Assembly (NCBI GenBank): GCA_036417435.1
Contig: CM070899.1
Span: 4,283,001-4,347,000, forward strand
Origin: Inia geoffrensis
Lineage: Eukaryota; Chordata; Mammalia; Artiodactyla; Iniidae
Length of the DNA: 64,000 bases
Direction: 5' to 3'
This document shows positions 33,732 through 44,200 of the stretch, in pieces; positions within the stretch are counted from its first letter, which is position 1; every line of letters starts with the position of its first letter. The notes below the pieces were generated by a model, which saw only the letters and a program-made list of their open reading frames with translations, was not told the DNA's origin and searched no databases. The position numbers and the translations under genes are program-made.

Positions 33732-34342
33732 TGTATTAGTCTGCTACGCCTGCCGTAGCAAAAATACCACAGCTGACGTGGCCTGAAAACAACAGATTTA
33801 CTTATTACATAAATTATTATCATCATTATTTTGGGGGGGCCACGGGGCATGTGGGATCTTAGTTCTCCGACTAGGGAAGGCACCTGCGCCCCCTGCAGTG
33901 GGAGCGTGGAGTCTTAACCACTGGACCGCCAGGGAAGTCCCTTATACAATAAGTTATACATAATCATTAAATTTATTCCGTCACAGTTCTAGAGGCTGGA
34001 ATTCTGAAATCGAGGTGTCAGCAAGCCCCAGGGGAGACTGTGTCCCTTGTCCTTTCCAGCTTCTGGTGGCCCCTGCAGTTTGTGGGTGCATCACCTCAAT
34101 CTCTGTCTCCAGTTTTACACGGTAGCTCCCCTCCTCTCCTCTCTCCTCTGTGTCTCTTATAAGGACACTTCACTAGGTTTCGAGCCCACTCAGATAATCC
34201 AGGATGACCTCATTTCAAGATCCTCACTGTAAACACATCTGCAAAGACCCCTTCTACAAATAAGGCCACGTCCACAGGTTCCAGGATTAGCATAGGCAGA
34301 CGTAACCTCTTGGGAGCCACCAGTCCACTAGAGAGGACTTTC
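33732..34342 (-). mobile_element. MaLR-type LTR, antisense, split by a SINE
   Basis: Begins TGTATTAGTCTGCTACGCCT (antisense LTR 3' end) and carries TCCGTCACAGTTCTAGAGGC, TCTTATAAGGACACTTCACT and GATGACCTCATTTCAAGATC. It interrupts the L1M ORF2. A SINE at 33832-33941 interrupts the LTR in turn. No internal retroviral genes are present. Confidence 0.75.
33832..33941 (-). mobile_element. Short CHR-type SINE fragment, antisense
   Basis: On the minus strand it reads GGGACTTCCCTGGCGGTCCAG and onward, with B-box-equivalent GGGGGCGCAGGTGCC, and stops after ATGCCCCGTGGCC. It is about 110 bases and diverged. I could not place a clean duplication. Confidence 0.8.
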
Positions 34343-34384
34343 AGGTCCCAATTTCAAAACTTACTGTAAAGCTGCTGCCTTATC
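34343..34384 (+). mobile_element. L1M ORF2 continuation between two insertions
   Basis: CCAATTTCAAAACTTACTGT continues ORF2 sequence broken off at 33731 (compare the similar TTTCAAAACTTACTACA at 28461-28478). It links the two halves of one L1M. Confidence 0.55.
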
Positions 34385-34735
34385 AAGATGAACTTATCTA
34401 CAAAACAGAAACAGACTCACAGACGTGAAGAACAAACTTGTGGTTGCCAAGGGGGAGGGGAGGGGGAGGGATGGATTGGGAGTTTGGGATTAGCAGATGC
34501 AAACTATTATGTATAGGATGGATAAACAGCAAGATCCTACTGTACAGCACAGGGAAATATATTCAATAACCTGTGATAAACCATAATGGAAAAGAACATG
34601 AAGAAGAATGTATATATATATGTATAACTTGAATCACTCTGCTGTACAATAGAAATTAACACAGCATTGTGAATCAACTATACTTCAATAAAATAAAATT
34701 TTAAAAAAACAATAGACATGCACACAAAAAAAACA
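34385..34735 (+). mobile_element. 5'-truncated cetartiodactyl L1 3' UTR
   Basis: Starts GATGAACTTATCTACAAAAC and includes the G-rich tract at 34450-34472. It ends at CTTCAATAAAATAAAATTTT and an A-rich tail. It is nearly collinear with the 3' part of the 25135-25901 copy. Confidence 0.85.
34450..34472 (+). other. G-quadruplex-prone tract in L1 3' UTR
   Basis: GGGGGAGGGGAGGGGGAGGG: four closely spaced G runs, at the equivalent position to the tract at 25638. Confidence 0.75.
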
Positions 34736-34846
34736 ATAAGACAGTGGCATAAAGATAAAACATATAGATCAGCAAAACAGAACTGAAAGTCCAGATGTAA
34801 ATCCTTATATCTGTGATCAATTGATTTTCAACAAAGTGCTAAGTCT
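34736..34846 (+). mobile_element. L1M ORF2 continuation, last piece
   Basis: AAGACAGTGGCATAAAGATA, ACATATAGATCAGCAAAACA and CAATTGATTTTCAACAAAGT are ORF2 sequence downstream of the reverse transcriptase. L1-derived sequence stops at 34846, the right edge of the second LINE block. Confidence 0.6.
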
Positions 34847-35824
34847 TCATCTCAGGCAGGCTCTGTGCACCTGGGCTCAGGTGGGATGTTAGCTGCCTTC
34901 CTGACCCTTGTAACTCTGCCCTGAGTCCACAGTTGGTCTCACGGGGGAGTTTCCTACCCTTTTCTGACAGCACAGACCTCTGTTTGATTTCAGTGTATGA
35001 TCCTAGGTCCCAGGTGTGTTCCTGCCTTGCCCCCAGGTAGACGGTTTTTTTCTTTTGTCTTTCTGTCCAGCCACAACGGGTGTTTGCCTGTGCCCTGGAG
35101 GTGACAGCTTTTGCCACCCCTCCACCAGCAGCTTAAGGCGTTTGCTTCTTAGGAGAGAAGGGTCTGGGAAAGTGGGTGGGCCTTAACGCCCATCCCCCCA
35201 CAGCCATCTCCCTAGATCCCGCAGAGGTGTATCTCTTTGACTCCCAGGCCCAGTGTTCCTCCTGCACACCTGGTGGAGTCTGATGAGAAAGCTCTGAGGG
35301 CATAAGCGCCACCCCCTGCCTGTGTCCAGCCCCCCTCATAGCCCCCCAGCTATTCCAGGCTAGCACTCGAGCCTGCCCTTGGCCTCACTAACATTTCAGC
35401 TGCTTTGCTCTTACCCGGTCACACGGTGGCCACCACTTCCTGCCACGCTCTGCCACGTGAGGCCCACGTGTGTCCTGGTCTGGAGGGGGTCATCTTCTTG
35501 GGCATTCAGATGACATGACTGGTGCGTTTGTGACTGGTGAGTTTGACTTTTTCTGGCTTTTTCTCATTATTAGGGTGGAAACAACATTTTTTGCAGCTTT
35601 CTCCAGCCTCCACAGAAGCAGAAACCCAAATCTGGCCTGTTTTCAGGGGACAGCTGGGTGGAGAAAAGGAGCAGAGGTGAGCAAGGAAGTCGGCAGAAGC
35701 CGGCCACCCAGGCTCTGGGGCACCAGGCTGATCACCTAGGAAAGGGGCTGTTGGAAAGATCACACTGGTGGACCCGTGAGGTGTGGGTCAGATGGAGCAG
35801 AGGGTGAGAAGAATCGCTGAGAAG
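34847..35824. other. GC-rich unique DNA
   Basis: Composition changes sharply at the left edge. No repeat family or exon is recognised. Two E-box CACGTG sites lie close together near 35454-35470. Short open frames have no domain support. Confidence 0.4.
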
Positions 35825-36060
35825 GACCCGGACTTCTAAGACATGAAACTCCCCTGGGACGTGGATTTGGACCAACGCACTCGATACAAGTAGGGCCGTG
35901 ACTTTAGGGCTGTGAGCTCCCTTAGGACACGTTTGTGGTCTTAGGGGTCTGAGCTCTCTCAGGAAAGTGCCCTGGCTTTAGGGCTCTCAGATCCCTTAGG
36001 ACAAGTGTTGCCTTATAGCAGTGCCATAGCTTAGGGCTGTAGTTTCCTGCAGGACACGGT
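35825..36060 (+). repeat. Degenerate minisatellite of about 37 bp, left block
   Basis: Five or six diverged units of roughly 37 bases share the core CTTTAGGGCTNTGAGCTCCC, then TTAGGACA. Examples start near 35900 (ACTTTAGGGCTGTGAGCTCC), 35938 (GTCTTAGGGGTCTGAGCTCT) and 35975 (GGCTTTAGGGCTCTCAGATC). Confidence 0.75.
35931..36005 (+). repeat. Left arm of a 75-bp inverted repeat
   Basis: This segment of the minisatellite recurs in reverse complement at 37376-37449 with about 70 of 75 positions identical (four substitutions and one single-base indel by my alignment). Confidence 0.9.
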
Positions 36061-36289
36061 CATGAGATTGTGGAAATAGATGAAGACCAACCCAAGGAGA
36101 AAAAGCCAAGCTTCCTCTCCCTACTCTGTGAACAATGATGGGCTCTCCGTGTGCACTGTACCCCCTGCCGGGTCCTGTTCTGCGGGCTTTCCAAGAACGC
36201 ATTCGGGCAACCACGTGGGACCGGTCCTGTTATCATCCGCCACTTATGCCCACGGAAGCAGAGGCAGGGGAATGGCTGAGTTCCCTTCT

Positions 36290-36480
36290 GTGTGGCTTGA
36301 ATGGGGCCTCCCCCGAAAGCTGTGTCCACGTCTGAAACCTGAGAACCTGTGACTGTGGCGTCATTTGGGGAAAGGGTCTTTGCGGATGTAATGAAGTCCA
36401 GGATCTCGAGATGAGATTATCGGGGGGTGGGGGGCCCTAAATCCAATGGCAAGCGTGGGAATAAAGGAGACCAACCAGAT
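36290..36480 (+). mobile_element. MLT1-like LTR 5' fragment
   Basis: GAATGGGGCCTCCCCCGAAAG, TGTCCACGTCTGAAACCTGA, GGAAAGGGTCTTTGCGGATG and AGGATCTCGAGATGAGATTA follow the 5' half of an MLT1-type LTR. Confidence 0.7.
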
Positions 36481-37014
36481 GGGAAAATCAAAGGCTGTTC
36501 TTTCGGAGCCGCTCGAGCCGGGGGGTCAGCACCCCTGCTGACGACTGGGGAGCCTCACGGGCAGGCGGAGGGGGAGCTTCACGGCGGGAAAGGCAGGCTC
36601 CTGACCCGACGGGGCTGCTGGTCTGGGATGGTGGGGGCAGCTCGCTGGAGGAGGAGCTCCTAGGTGACCCGTTAGGGGGCGTACTTTGCTCTCTCTGCTG
36701 GGTCCCAAGTTGGAAGCGGGGACAAAAATTAGGGCAGCGGTGATTTATTGACCAAGTCCCGGCCATTTGGGGCCGATTGTTACAGCGTCACTGCGCCTGC
36801 CTCCTGCCGGTCTGACCTCCTGCAGGCTGGCTTCCTGGGCTGTTTACTGCAGGGGGGGGCTTGGCCTCCCGGGCAGGTGGCTGCAGGCTGTGGGTCGGAG
36901 TTCTGTTTCCATGTAAGGTCTGGCTATTGTTCCTCTGTGCATTTGGTCTCCCACGATCATGTCTTCAGGACTAAGTTCTCCATCAGAACGGGACATGGAA
37001 TTTAAGACTGATCT
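36481..37014 (-). other. GC-rich DNA, possibly an unclassified antisense LTR
   Basis: CpG is unusually dense at 36500-36610 (about 11 CpG in 110 bases). An antisense AATAAA is present (GGTGATTTATTGACC near 36738). These are weak hints of an endogenous retroviral LTR. I do not recognise the family, and the segment may be unique DNA. Confidence 0.25.
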
Positions 37015-37375
37015 CTCCCAAGTCAAGGTTGTGTTTTAGGGCTATGGGTTCCCTTGGGACAAGGCCATGGCTCTTTGGGCCATGGGCTTCTCAGGACTCG
37101 TGGCTTCAATGCAGTGACCTCCCTCAGGAGAAGGGTCTACTGTACACCTGTGAGTTCCCGTGGAAAGGGCCCTGGTTTAGAGCTGTGGGCACGCTCAGGG
37201 CAGGGGCAGGGCTTCAGGACCAGAGGGCCATAGTGTGGATCTCTGAGCTCCCTGGGGACTGTCTCTTCTCTCAGGACAGACACCAGGCCTTGGGCACAGC
37301 AAATTCCCCAGGGATGCCCTAGCTCTGGGATGCCCAGGGTCACGCAGATGGAGGCCGCCAGTTGCCCACAGAACT
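37015..37375 (+). repeat. Degenerate minisatellite of about 37 bp, right block
   Basis: More diverged units of the same family: GTTTTAGGGCTATGGGTTCCC at about 37029, GGCTCTTTGGGCCATGGGCT at about 37069, GGTTTAGAGCTGTGGGCACG at about 37172 and GATCTCTGAGCTCCCTGGGG at about 37238. Spacing varies by indels. Confidence 0.6.
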
Positions 37376-37449
37376 CTTGTCCTAAGGGATCTGATAGCCC
37401 TAAAGCCAGGACACTTTCCTGCGAGAGCTCAGAGCCCTAAGACACAAAC
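37376..37449 (-). repeat. Right arm of the 75-bp inverted repeat
   Basis: CTTGTCCTAAGGGATCTGAT and onward to GACACAAAC is the near-exact reverse complement of 35931-36005. The unit orientation is flipped relative to the adjoining right block. Confidence 0.9.
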
Positions 37450-38214
37450 ATTTGTACATGCTTTGCCTGATGCTTGTGGGTTTGCAGCAAGGAAGGGCAG
37501 GTGGGGGCTATGGAGGGGCTGCCCCCCAAAGCCTGGGGAGCTGTCCAAGACCAGGAAGCAGAGGTTTCCGTGTCACTCTCCAATCTCTTCCCATATCTGC
37601 GCAGACAGCATGTGGCTCAAATCTCCTGTCTGGGTTTCAGAGCTTTGCACTTGGCGAGGATTTCTGTAAATCCTATATTTTCCAAATAAATCTGCCTGCA
37701 AGCTGAGGCTGGGAAGGGTTTCTTCTTCCCCCTGAACACTGACAACTCAAAGCCCCCGAGGGGCCGGGACCATATAAGCACAGAAAGCAGTTTCCCCAGA
37801 TGTGCTCATCACCGCTGGGGCTTTTTGCTTCCACCTCTGCTGGGAGCGGCTGACCGTTGCTTGTCATTCTACCATCCACGCGCGCCTGATGTTTTATCCA
37901 GGGGATACATGGAGGTGATGTAGCCCAGAGGCAGTTGGGGCACTGGAGCAGGCTCTAAGTCCAACCCTGACCCCCGCCATTGGCCTTGAATTTGGCCATA
38001 CTGACGTGCACTCCAACCCCAGAACTCCCTGCTGCTTTGCACAGGCCAGTCCTTCTGCTTAGACTGGGAAGAGACAGCCCCCCTGCTCTCTTTCCCCCCT
38101 GCGGGAGTAACATGTCCTCCGAAAGATGCAACTCCTAAAGACAGCCACTCCAAGCACAGTCATTGTCGCCCTTCTTCCAGCAGATCAAGGGGCCCCTCCC
38201 ACAAGCATCCTTGG
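37450..38214. other. Unique DNA
   Basis: No repeat family or exon is recognised. An AATAAA lies at about 37684 next to a small perfect hairpin (AGGATTTCTGTAAATCCT), and a TATA-like CCATATAAGC lies near 37770. No open frame of note accompanies either. Confidence 0.35.
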
Positions 38215-38310
38215 TGGTGTCTTACCAGTCAGGTGTCTCTGAACCTCTGTGTTTCCCTTTGTGGAATGGGGTCATCATAGCACCTACCAACAGGGTCGGG
38301 AGTAGGGTGA
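38215..38310 (+). mobile_element. MIR SINE remnant
   Basis: CTCTGAACCTCTGTGTTTCCC, TTTGTGGAATGGGGTCATCA and TAGCACCTACCAACAGGGTC follow the sense MIR core. Confidence 0.55.
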
Positions 38311-39019
38311 GGCAAGAGGGGCCCTTGCCTGGGGTGCAACATTTAAAGGGGCGCCAAAAACTCAGTAATCAAAATAAATAATACTTTAACACCATCTATT
38401 AAAATGTCAAAATTAATGCAGATGCATCCATGATGAACAAAATATCGAAATTGTAAATGAAGATAGCATCAGTATATCTGAGGTCTTCTTTGGCCTCCAG
38501 CTCCAATACCCTCGGCATGACACTGCCTGTCCTAGGAGGTGGGCGGGGTCCTGGGTGTCCGGGGCCGTGACGGCATGGTGTCGCCTGGAGATCTGGCCTG
38601 TGGTGGCCTGGGTGCTGTTTGGCCCTGGGCTCCAGCATGCGTCACAGGCTCTGTGCTCCTCTCGTGCCCCTTTTTGTGTCTGTAGCCCATGGCCGGGTTC
38701 AATGACTGTGAAGGAAAGGAACTTAGAGTCTGGGGACAGACGGACTCTTCAAGGTCATCTTAGCAGACCTGCTCTCTCAACAGCGAGGAAAATAAAGGTC
38801 CAAGGGGCGGGGCTTGCCCCAAATCAGGGGCAGGGCCAGAGCAAGAAGCAGGGCCTGGCCTCACCCAGGGCTTTCGACGGGGTCTGCACATAAGTTGCCT
38901 CCCTCCAAGGGGGTCTCCCCCCAACACCAAGATGCTCCCCACCTCGGAACCTTGCAAACCTCAGCCACAGGCCCCACAAAGGTCCTGGCAGTGAAGATGG
39001 AGGGAAGCTGGTCCTATGC

Positions 39020-39075
39020 GTCTCAGGCCTCAGTATCCTCATCTGTACAACGACCCGAGCTCCCTCCTGCTGTAA
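39020..39075 (+). mobile_element. Short MIR remnant
   Basis: AGGCCTCAGTATCCTCATCT followed by GTACAACGACC resembles the MIR core block. Confidence 0.4.
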
Positions 39076-39139
39076 GAAGGCAGCCCCTTGCTTTGCCCAG
39101 GCCGTTCTGGTTTCCTCTGGCTGTTCAGTTGCAACCTAA

Positions 39140-39350
39140 TTTAGTTTGTTTATTTCATTCCAGTCTGTTCTATCTATTTCTCTCTACTTCCCATTCCAGC
39201 CTGCTCTATTGACCTTGGCTAATTATGTTTCATCCATTCATTCCATCCTGTTGTACAGTTTCCATTCCAGTGTGTATATTCCCTTCCCTTCTACTTTATT
39301 TATTTTATCCATTCCATCCTATTTGGTCCACCCCTTGCCACTGTGCTTTA
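39140..39350. repeat. Pyrimidine-rich degenerate (CATTC)n-like repeat
   Basis: Irregular iteration of CATTCCA, TTTATTT and TCTATTC motifs over about 200 bases. It includes TTTATTTTATCCATTCCATC, which recurs in similar form near 41045. Confidence 0.7.
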
Positions 39351-39949
39351 TTTCTCCTCCTGCACGAAGCCCCATTTCAGAGGCTTTCCTTGCTGGCTAC
39401 AGTGGAAACATCCATCCTGCAAGCCTCGTCCCTGGGGCCCTACTTGCTGCCTTTCCAACAAATGCCCACATGAGCTCATGTTTTGTGGTCAGACTTTTTT
39501 TTTTAAGTCAACAACTGTGAAGGCAAAGCGAGGCCTGCCTTTCTTCTGATAGCTCCCAGATCCATTTCTGATCAGCCTCCATCCTCAGAGGTGTCTGTAA
39601 GATTTCAGTCGCAAGCGTTCCTGCCACCAGCTGCCCTGGGACCACCGCTTCAAGACTACAGACTCCTTGGGAGCTGAGGCAGGGGTGGGGAGGGATCTAG
39701 GGACTCAGCAGCGTCTCGACTCACCCTCAAGGAGAATGTTCTTGGGATGTTCAGTCTGTTCTTTCTTATTTCCTGTCCTGTGCTTTCCCCACTTCCACGA
39801 TTGTCACTCAGTAATAGGGAAACACATAGGTAAGCACACCACACACAGGAACACCCCAAGTTCCATCCCTGGTCCCCACTCTCAGCACCAGGCTCCATCG
39901 CAGAGGTGAGGTCACCCAAAGGTCATTTAAGGAAAGTCCATGGCTTGTT
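39351..39949. other. Unique DNA
   Basis: Nothing recognisable apart from a short T run near 39497. Confidence 0.4.
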
Positions 39950-40480
39950 GCTATTTCCTTTATTGTTGCAAAAATATCTCTCTGGGGAACCAATGATATT
40001 GGTTTGTGTTCTAGACCATTTTCTTTGCATGTACAAATGTCTAGGTAGCTATTTTACCAAAGAGATCATTCAGTCTCCTACAATGATTTGTTCCACTCGT
40101 GGACAGATTTTCACGCCAGTACATGTAAATCTACCACATTTTTATTGACAGTGTCATATTCCATTGTCTGGAGGAATCATTTTGTTGAATGAGTTTTCTG
40201 TTGAAGGACTTTTGGATTTTTGCTCTTACAAATAACAGTCTGGCAAACATGCTTGTAAACACATTCTTGCATGCACATTTCTGCAACTATTTCTATTGGG
40301 TGGATTCTTAGAAGTGCTATTGATTGCTTAAGGAGTATGCATATTTTAAAATGTGTCTGGTACGACCAAATTGTCTTTCAACTTGTCCTTTGAATCAAGT
40401 TTCCATAGCCTAGCTAGAGTCACCTTTACGAAATGAATTTGATCGTGTGATTCCTTAACATTTAGAACAAAGAAACTGCG
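39950..40480 (-). mobile_element. Old L1 ORF2/3' fragment, antisense
   Basis: GTGTCATATTCCATTGTCTG, TTGCTCTTACAAATAACAGT, TTCTATTGGGTGGATTCTTA and CGACCAAATTGTCTTTCAAC have the order of antisense L1 ORF2-end and 3' UTR sequence, strongly diverged. Ends are approximate. Confidence 0.45.
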
Positions 40481-42514
40481 CCCCCACTAAGTCTTTGGAA
40501 ATGGGATGACTTTGAGTCCTGGAGGAACTGGGCTATTGAGTCAGGCTAAAGACTTGTAAACTCCAAGAACTTGCAAGGTGGAGTGAATCCGGGTGTCCAA
40601 AAGACCATCGGGAATAAAATTTCATCCCCTCCACCCTGGGCTCACCTCCCAAGGCCCCCCTGGAGCCGGCTGCTTAAATGCTGGTTCCAGAGATTTTAAG
40701 GTGGGGTGACCTGGGGCCATGGCTGAGGCTGGCCCAGCCGGACCTGGGCTGACGCCCTCGAAGATGCCAGTGGGCTTGAGACTTGAGGAATTCCTCTCTT
40801 TGCTACTGGGAGCTTTGTTCTCCTATCCTACAAAATGGAGAAAATACATCCACTCCAGATGGATTTTGCTAAATGAGAAAGAAAAATTAACTTGTTTCAT
40901 GAAGGCCAAAGGTCCTCCAATTGTGAGGCATTCTTATCAATCACCCAAAAAAGGATCATTTCTGTGCCATAAAATAACCATTTGATCTCTTCATTGCATC
41001 CTTTGGAGTCCCCATCCTGGTGTACGCACTCCTTTGCCTTCCATTTTATCTATTTTATCCATTCCACATGCCTTGGTCCTCCCTTCCTGATCCCCCTGTG
41101 CTCTCTTTGGTGAGTGGTGGCACCAGTAGTCCGAAGACAGGGACTGGGGAGTGACTCAAGGGGCATGCTGCTGGGGTGAGTTTCTGGCTGGGTGGATGGG
41201 TGGGGGGTTGCACTGGCAAGAGACACAGGCCAAGCCTGTCTCCATGGAGGTGAGGACGAAGGTGCTGGGAGTCCTGGACCAGCCCCTGGGTCTGCCACGT
41301 GTCCTGGACCTGCTGTCACGGGAGCTGGGGAAACTGCCCAGGATGCCTGCAGCAGAGGGTGGCCTCTTGGCGAGGAGGGAGGCTGAGCTTCTCACAGACA
41401 ATGATGCCCCAGTCCCCTCAATAGAGTCACAGTTTGGAGGCCTTGTCGTCTGGAAGCTGACATCCATCCTTCAGATGGGAAGACTGAAGTTCATAGAACC
41501 CCAACCCCAACTCCAGTGGTCCGACTGGGCCTCAAATGTCTGTTTTTCTGTTCAATGGGAGAAGCCAGCCAGGATGCAGGACCAGCCCAGAGCTTGCACT
41601 AAGCCCCGGGAGGCAGATTCACGGTCTCACAGACATGGGCCCTGACACAACGTCTGGTCCAGAACATGGGCCGACATCCAGGACACGGAGCGACTCCCTG
41701 ACCTGTTCATCTCCTCAGTGCCTGGTCCAAGGAACAGGCAGTAAGTGCCACACCTGGTGTTGACCTGCTCCTGGTGGCCGAGCTGGACTCGGGCATCCTG
41801 GCATGTCCTAATTCTGCATCAAGAGCCCATTCACAGGACAGGTATCTCGTTCCCGCACAGAAAATTCTTGCTGCCCGTTCCCCGGGGGCTCTGGACACGG
41901 TGTGGGTGGGGTGATTCTGCCCCAGCCCGAGGGGGATGGCATTCAGGTCTGTGGTTGACCATCCCCCCTGAACATTATTAACAGAGCAGCCGCTGCAGAG
42001 GCTCAGAATTGGTTGAGCCTCCTGGTGGGAAGATCCAATTTTCACCTGGGAAAAAGTGGAAGGAGGGAGCGGGTGCTGCCTCTCGAGATGCCAAGCAGCC
42101 CCGCACCAGCTGTGCCTGAAAGACCAGAGGCTGCCCATCTCCTGGCCCAGCTGAGCAGAAGGGGTGCCAGCAGTTCACCCTCCAAGATCCCCCAGCTGCT
42201 CTGAGTGTCTTGGTTTTCATGCCTATGAAACGGAGGGGCTTCGTGAGCCCTCCAAACCCTGCAATCTTGCTCTGAGACCACCTCCCACCTCCAGGCTGCT
42301 CTGAGCTTAGAACATTCAGTAAACTCCTGGGGTACCTGCTCTGGACCAGGCATGATGCTGGGTCTCAGATATGAGGCTGACCTTGAGGCATCAGGTCTGA
42401 CCAGGGCTGACCATGCTGAGTGATAAGGATGGGGGTGGCGGGGGGGAGTGTGGTAGAGTGTGGGCTGCAGGGGGAGCTCTGAGAAGGGGTCTCTGGCCCA
42501 GGCCAGAGGCTGTC
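40481..42514. other. Unique GC-rich DNA
   Basis: Contains a second copy of the pyrimidine-rich module (41035-41110). The open frame 40719-40985 (MAEAGPAGPGLTPSKMPVGL) has no recognisable homology. A possible antisense MIR core lies at about 41455-41500. No supported gene. Confidence 0.35.
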
Positions 42515-42800
42515 GCTTATTCATTCAACAAACACTTACTGAGTATCTGAATAGGCAAAAGAAACCAGCAGTGGACAAGACCCCTGGCCTTCTGGAGCTG
42601 ACATTCTAGAGGGTGGGTGGCAATAGAGAAGTACAAAAATGGTAATGTTAGACCACAGTCATATCATGAAGAAAGCAAAATCAGTAATGCGTGTAGCGTG
42701 GCCACAGATGCTGGCACAGGGTGCTCCTCCAGATGGGGTAGTCAAGGAGGGCCTCATGAAGAAGGTGATAACTGGGCAGAGGGTGCCGGACGGCTGCCCC
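42515..42800 (-). mobile_element. L2 LINE 3' remnant, antisense
   Basis: TTATTCATTCAACAAACACTTACTGAG, then CTGGCCTTCTGGAGCTGACA, TTCTAGAGGGTGGGTGGCAA and GGAGGGCCTCATGAAGAAGG follow the antisense L2 3' end. Confidence 0.65.
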
Positions 42801-43069
42801 AGCCATGGCTATGCTTTGGAGTCAAGCCAGAGGGACTTGCTGGTGGATGGGATGTGGGCGGTGAGCAAGGGTTCTCTGGTTTTGTGCTAGTACACCTGGG
42901 ACAGGCTTTGGGGGGTTTCTGCTCTTCCCTCTGAGAGGAGGTGGATGCCTCCACTGCTCGGCCCGCAGGCTGGACACCATGACTCAATTCTAACGTTGGG
43001 CAGTCTGCCTCCCCCACTGAGCCCTGGATGGTGGGCTGGAGTGGGAAGGACTTCCTCCACAGGGTCTGT

Positions 43070-43115
43070 GCTTTGTGGGGCCTCAGTTTCCCCATCTGAA
43101 AGATGCCAGCGTGTA
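43070..43115 (+). mobile_element. Short MIR remnant
   Basis: GGGGCCTCAGTTTCCCCATC followed by TGAAAGATGCC is the MIR core. Only this block survives. Confidence 0.4.
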
Positions 43116-43439
43116 CCCACTATTCTGGCTCTGGCTGTCATTCTCCATGCATTTTATTAGTCTTGCTTCAGGGCTCCGGTCAGCAAATGTGTTCCCCTTC
43201 TTCCTGTTTTTCTTCCTTCTTTCCGTGCTAAATGCAATTTTCAAGTTTCTCCCTTCCATGATACGTTTTTGTTTTTTTTTTTTAATGATATAGTCTTTCA
43301 AAGTAGCCTTCTATTTTTACTTTTCCTTTGGCAAGATAATTTCTAGCCCTTTTCTCACCACCCATGTCAATTTCCTGTGTTAATTTCCAAGCCTCTCCTT
43401 TCAGCAGGGGCCTCACCTCTTAGTGCCTAATTGATTTCT

Positions 43440-44200
43440 TCTATCACATAACTCCAGGTTTCATCAATAAGCAACTTTAGAACCACCGTCAATTTCTATT
43501 TTTTTATACCATTTGATCTGCTCAGAGGTGAGTCCTCGCATTAGACACAAGATGAGCTTTCATTACCTCGCTGATGTCAGTTTTCTCCCTGGCACCTTTC
43601 ACTGAGGCAACAATATCTTCAGGACTTCCTGTACTCCCTTGTAATTACTCTCCATTTTATTCACTCTCCTGATTCAATCCTGTGGGTTAAAAGTGTAAAT
43701 TAACACACGGTTCCCATTTCAAATGTTATTTTCACATTCAGGGATTCTATACACGGACCCGTGCTCTCTCCGGTGCTGCAATCTCCTATAAAGCTGGGCC
43801 ACGCCACCAGGATGATTTTATTAATATTAAGTGGGATTTTTTTTCTATGCCTGCCTGGCTGCAATGATGCCCTTTGCCTGTTTACTGTCTTCCTTTATCG
43901 CTGCTTCCCTCAATGCATAGTCAGGTCCAGAGTGTGGACTTGGTGAAGGAGGTAGTGGAAACAACAGGGCAGAAGGGGACTGACACTGGTGGGCTTAGCA
44001 GGGCCTTGGGAGCTAATACTGAGCTCAGTCCACCCCAGCGCCTTGGTGCCTCCGATTAGCAGACCGGATTTAGACACGGCCAAGACTGCAGACCCCTGTT
44101 AGACTTTTTACCACCTTGAGGAGAAATCTGTCAAAAACATTCCAGACTGCTTTAAGTTTGTAATGACCAGCCCGGGCCTCTGCCTCTCTGGGGAGGGATT
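43440..44200. promoter_or_regulatory. Candidate conserved non-coding element
   Basis: An AT-richer, repeat-free island inside GC-rich DNA. It has homeodomain-type cores (GTAAATTAACAC near 43695, TTTATTAATATTAAGTGG near 43816) and a TEAD-type ACATTCCA at 44137-44144. The regulatory role is inferred only from composition and motifs. Confidence 0.3.

Noticed and set aside
35825..37375. Interstitial telomeric repeat
   Set aside because: TTAGGG occurs once per 37-base unit inside a longer motif, not as (TTAGGG)n.
40719..40985. A small gene starting MAEAGPAGPGL
   Set aside because: No homology recognised, no promoter or splice signals, and the second half is composed like AT-rich non-coding DNA.
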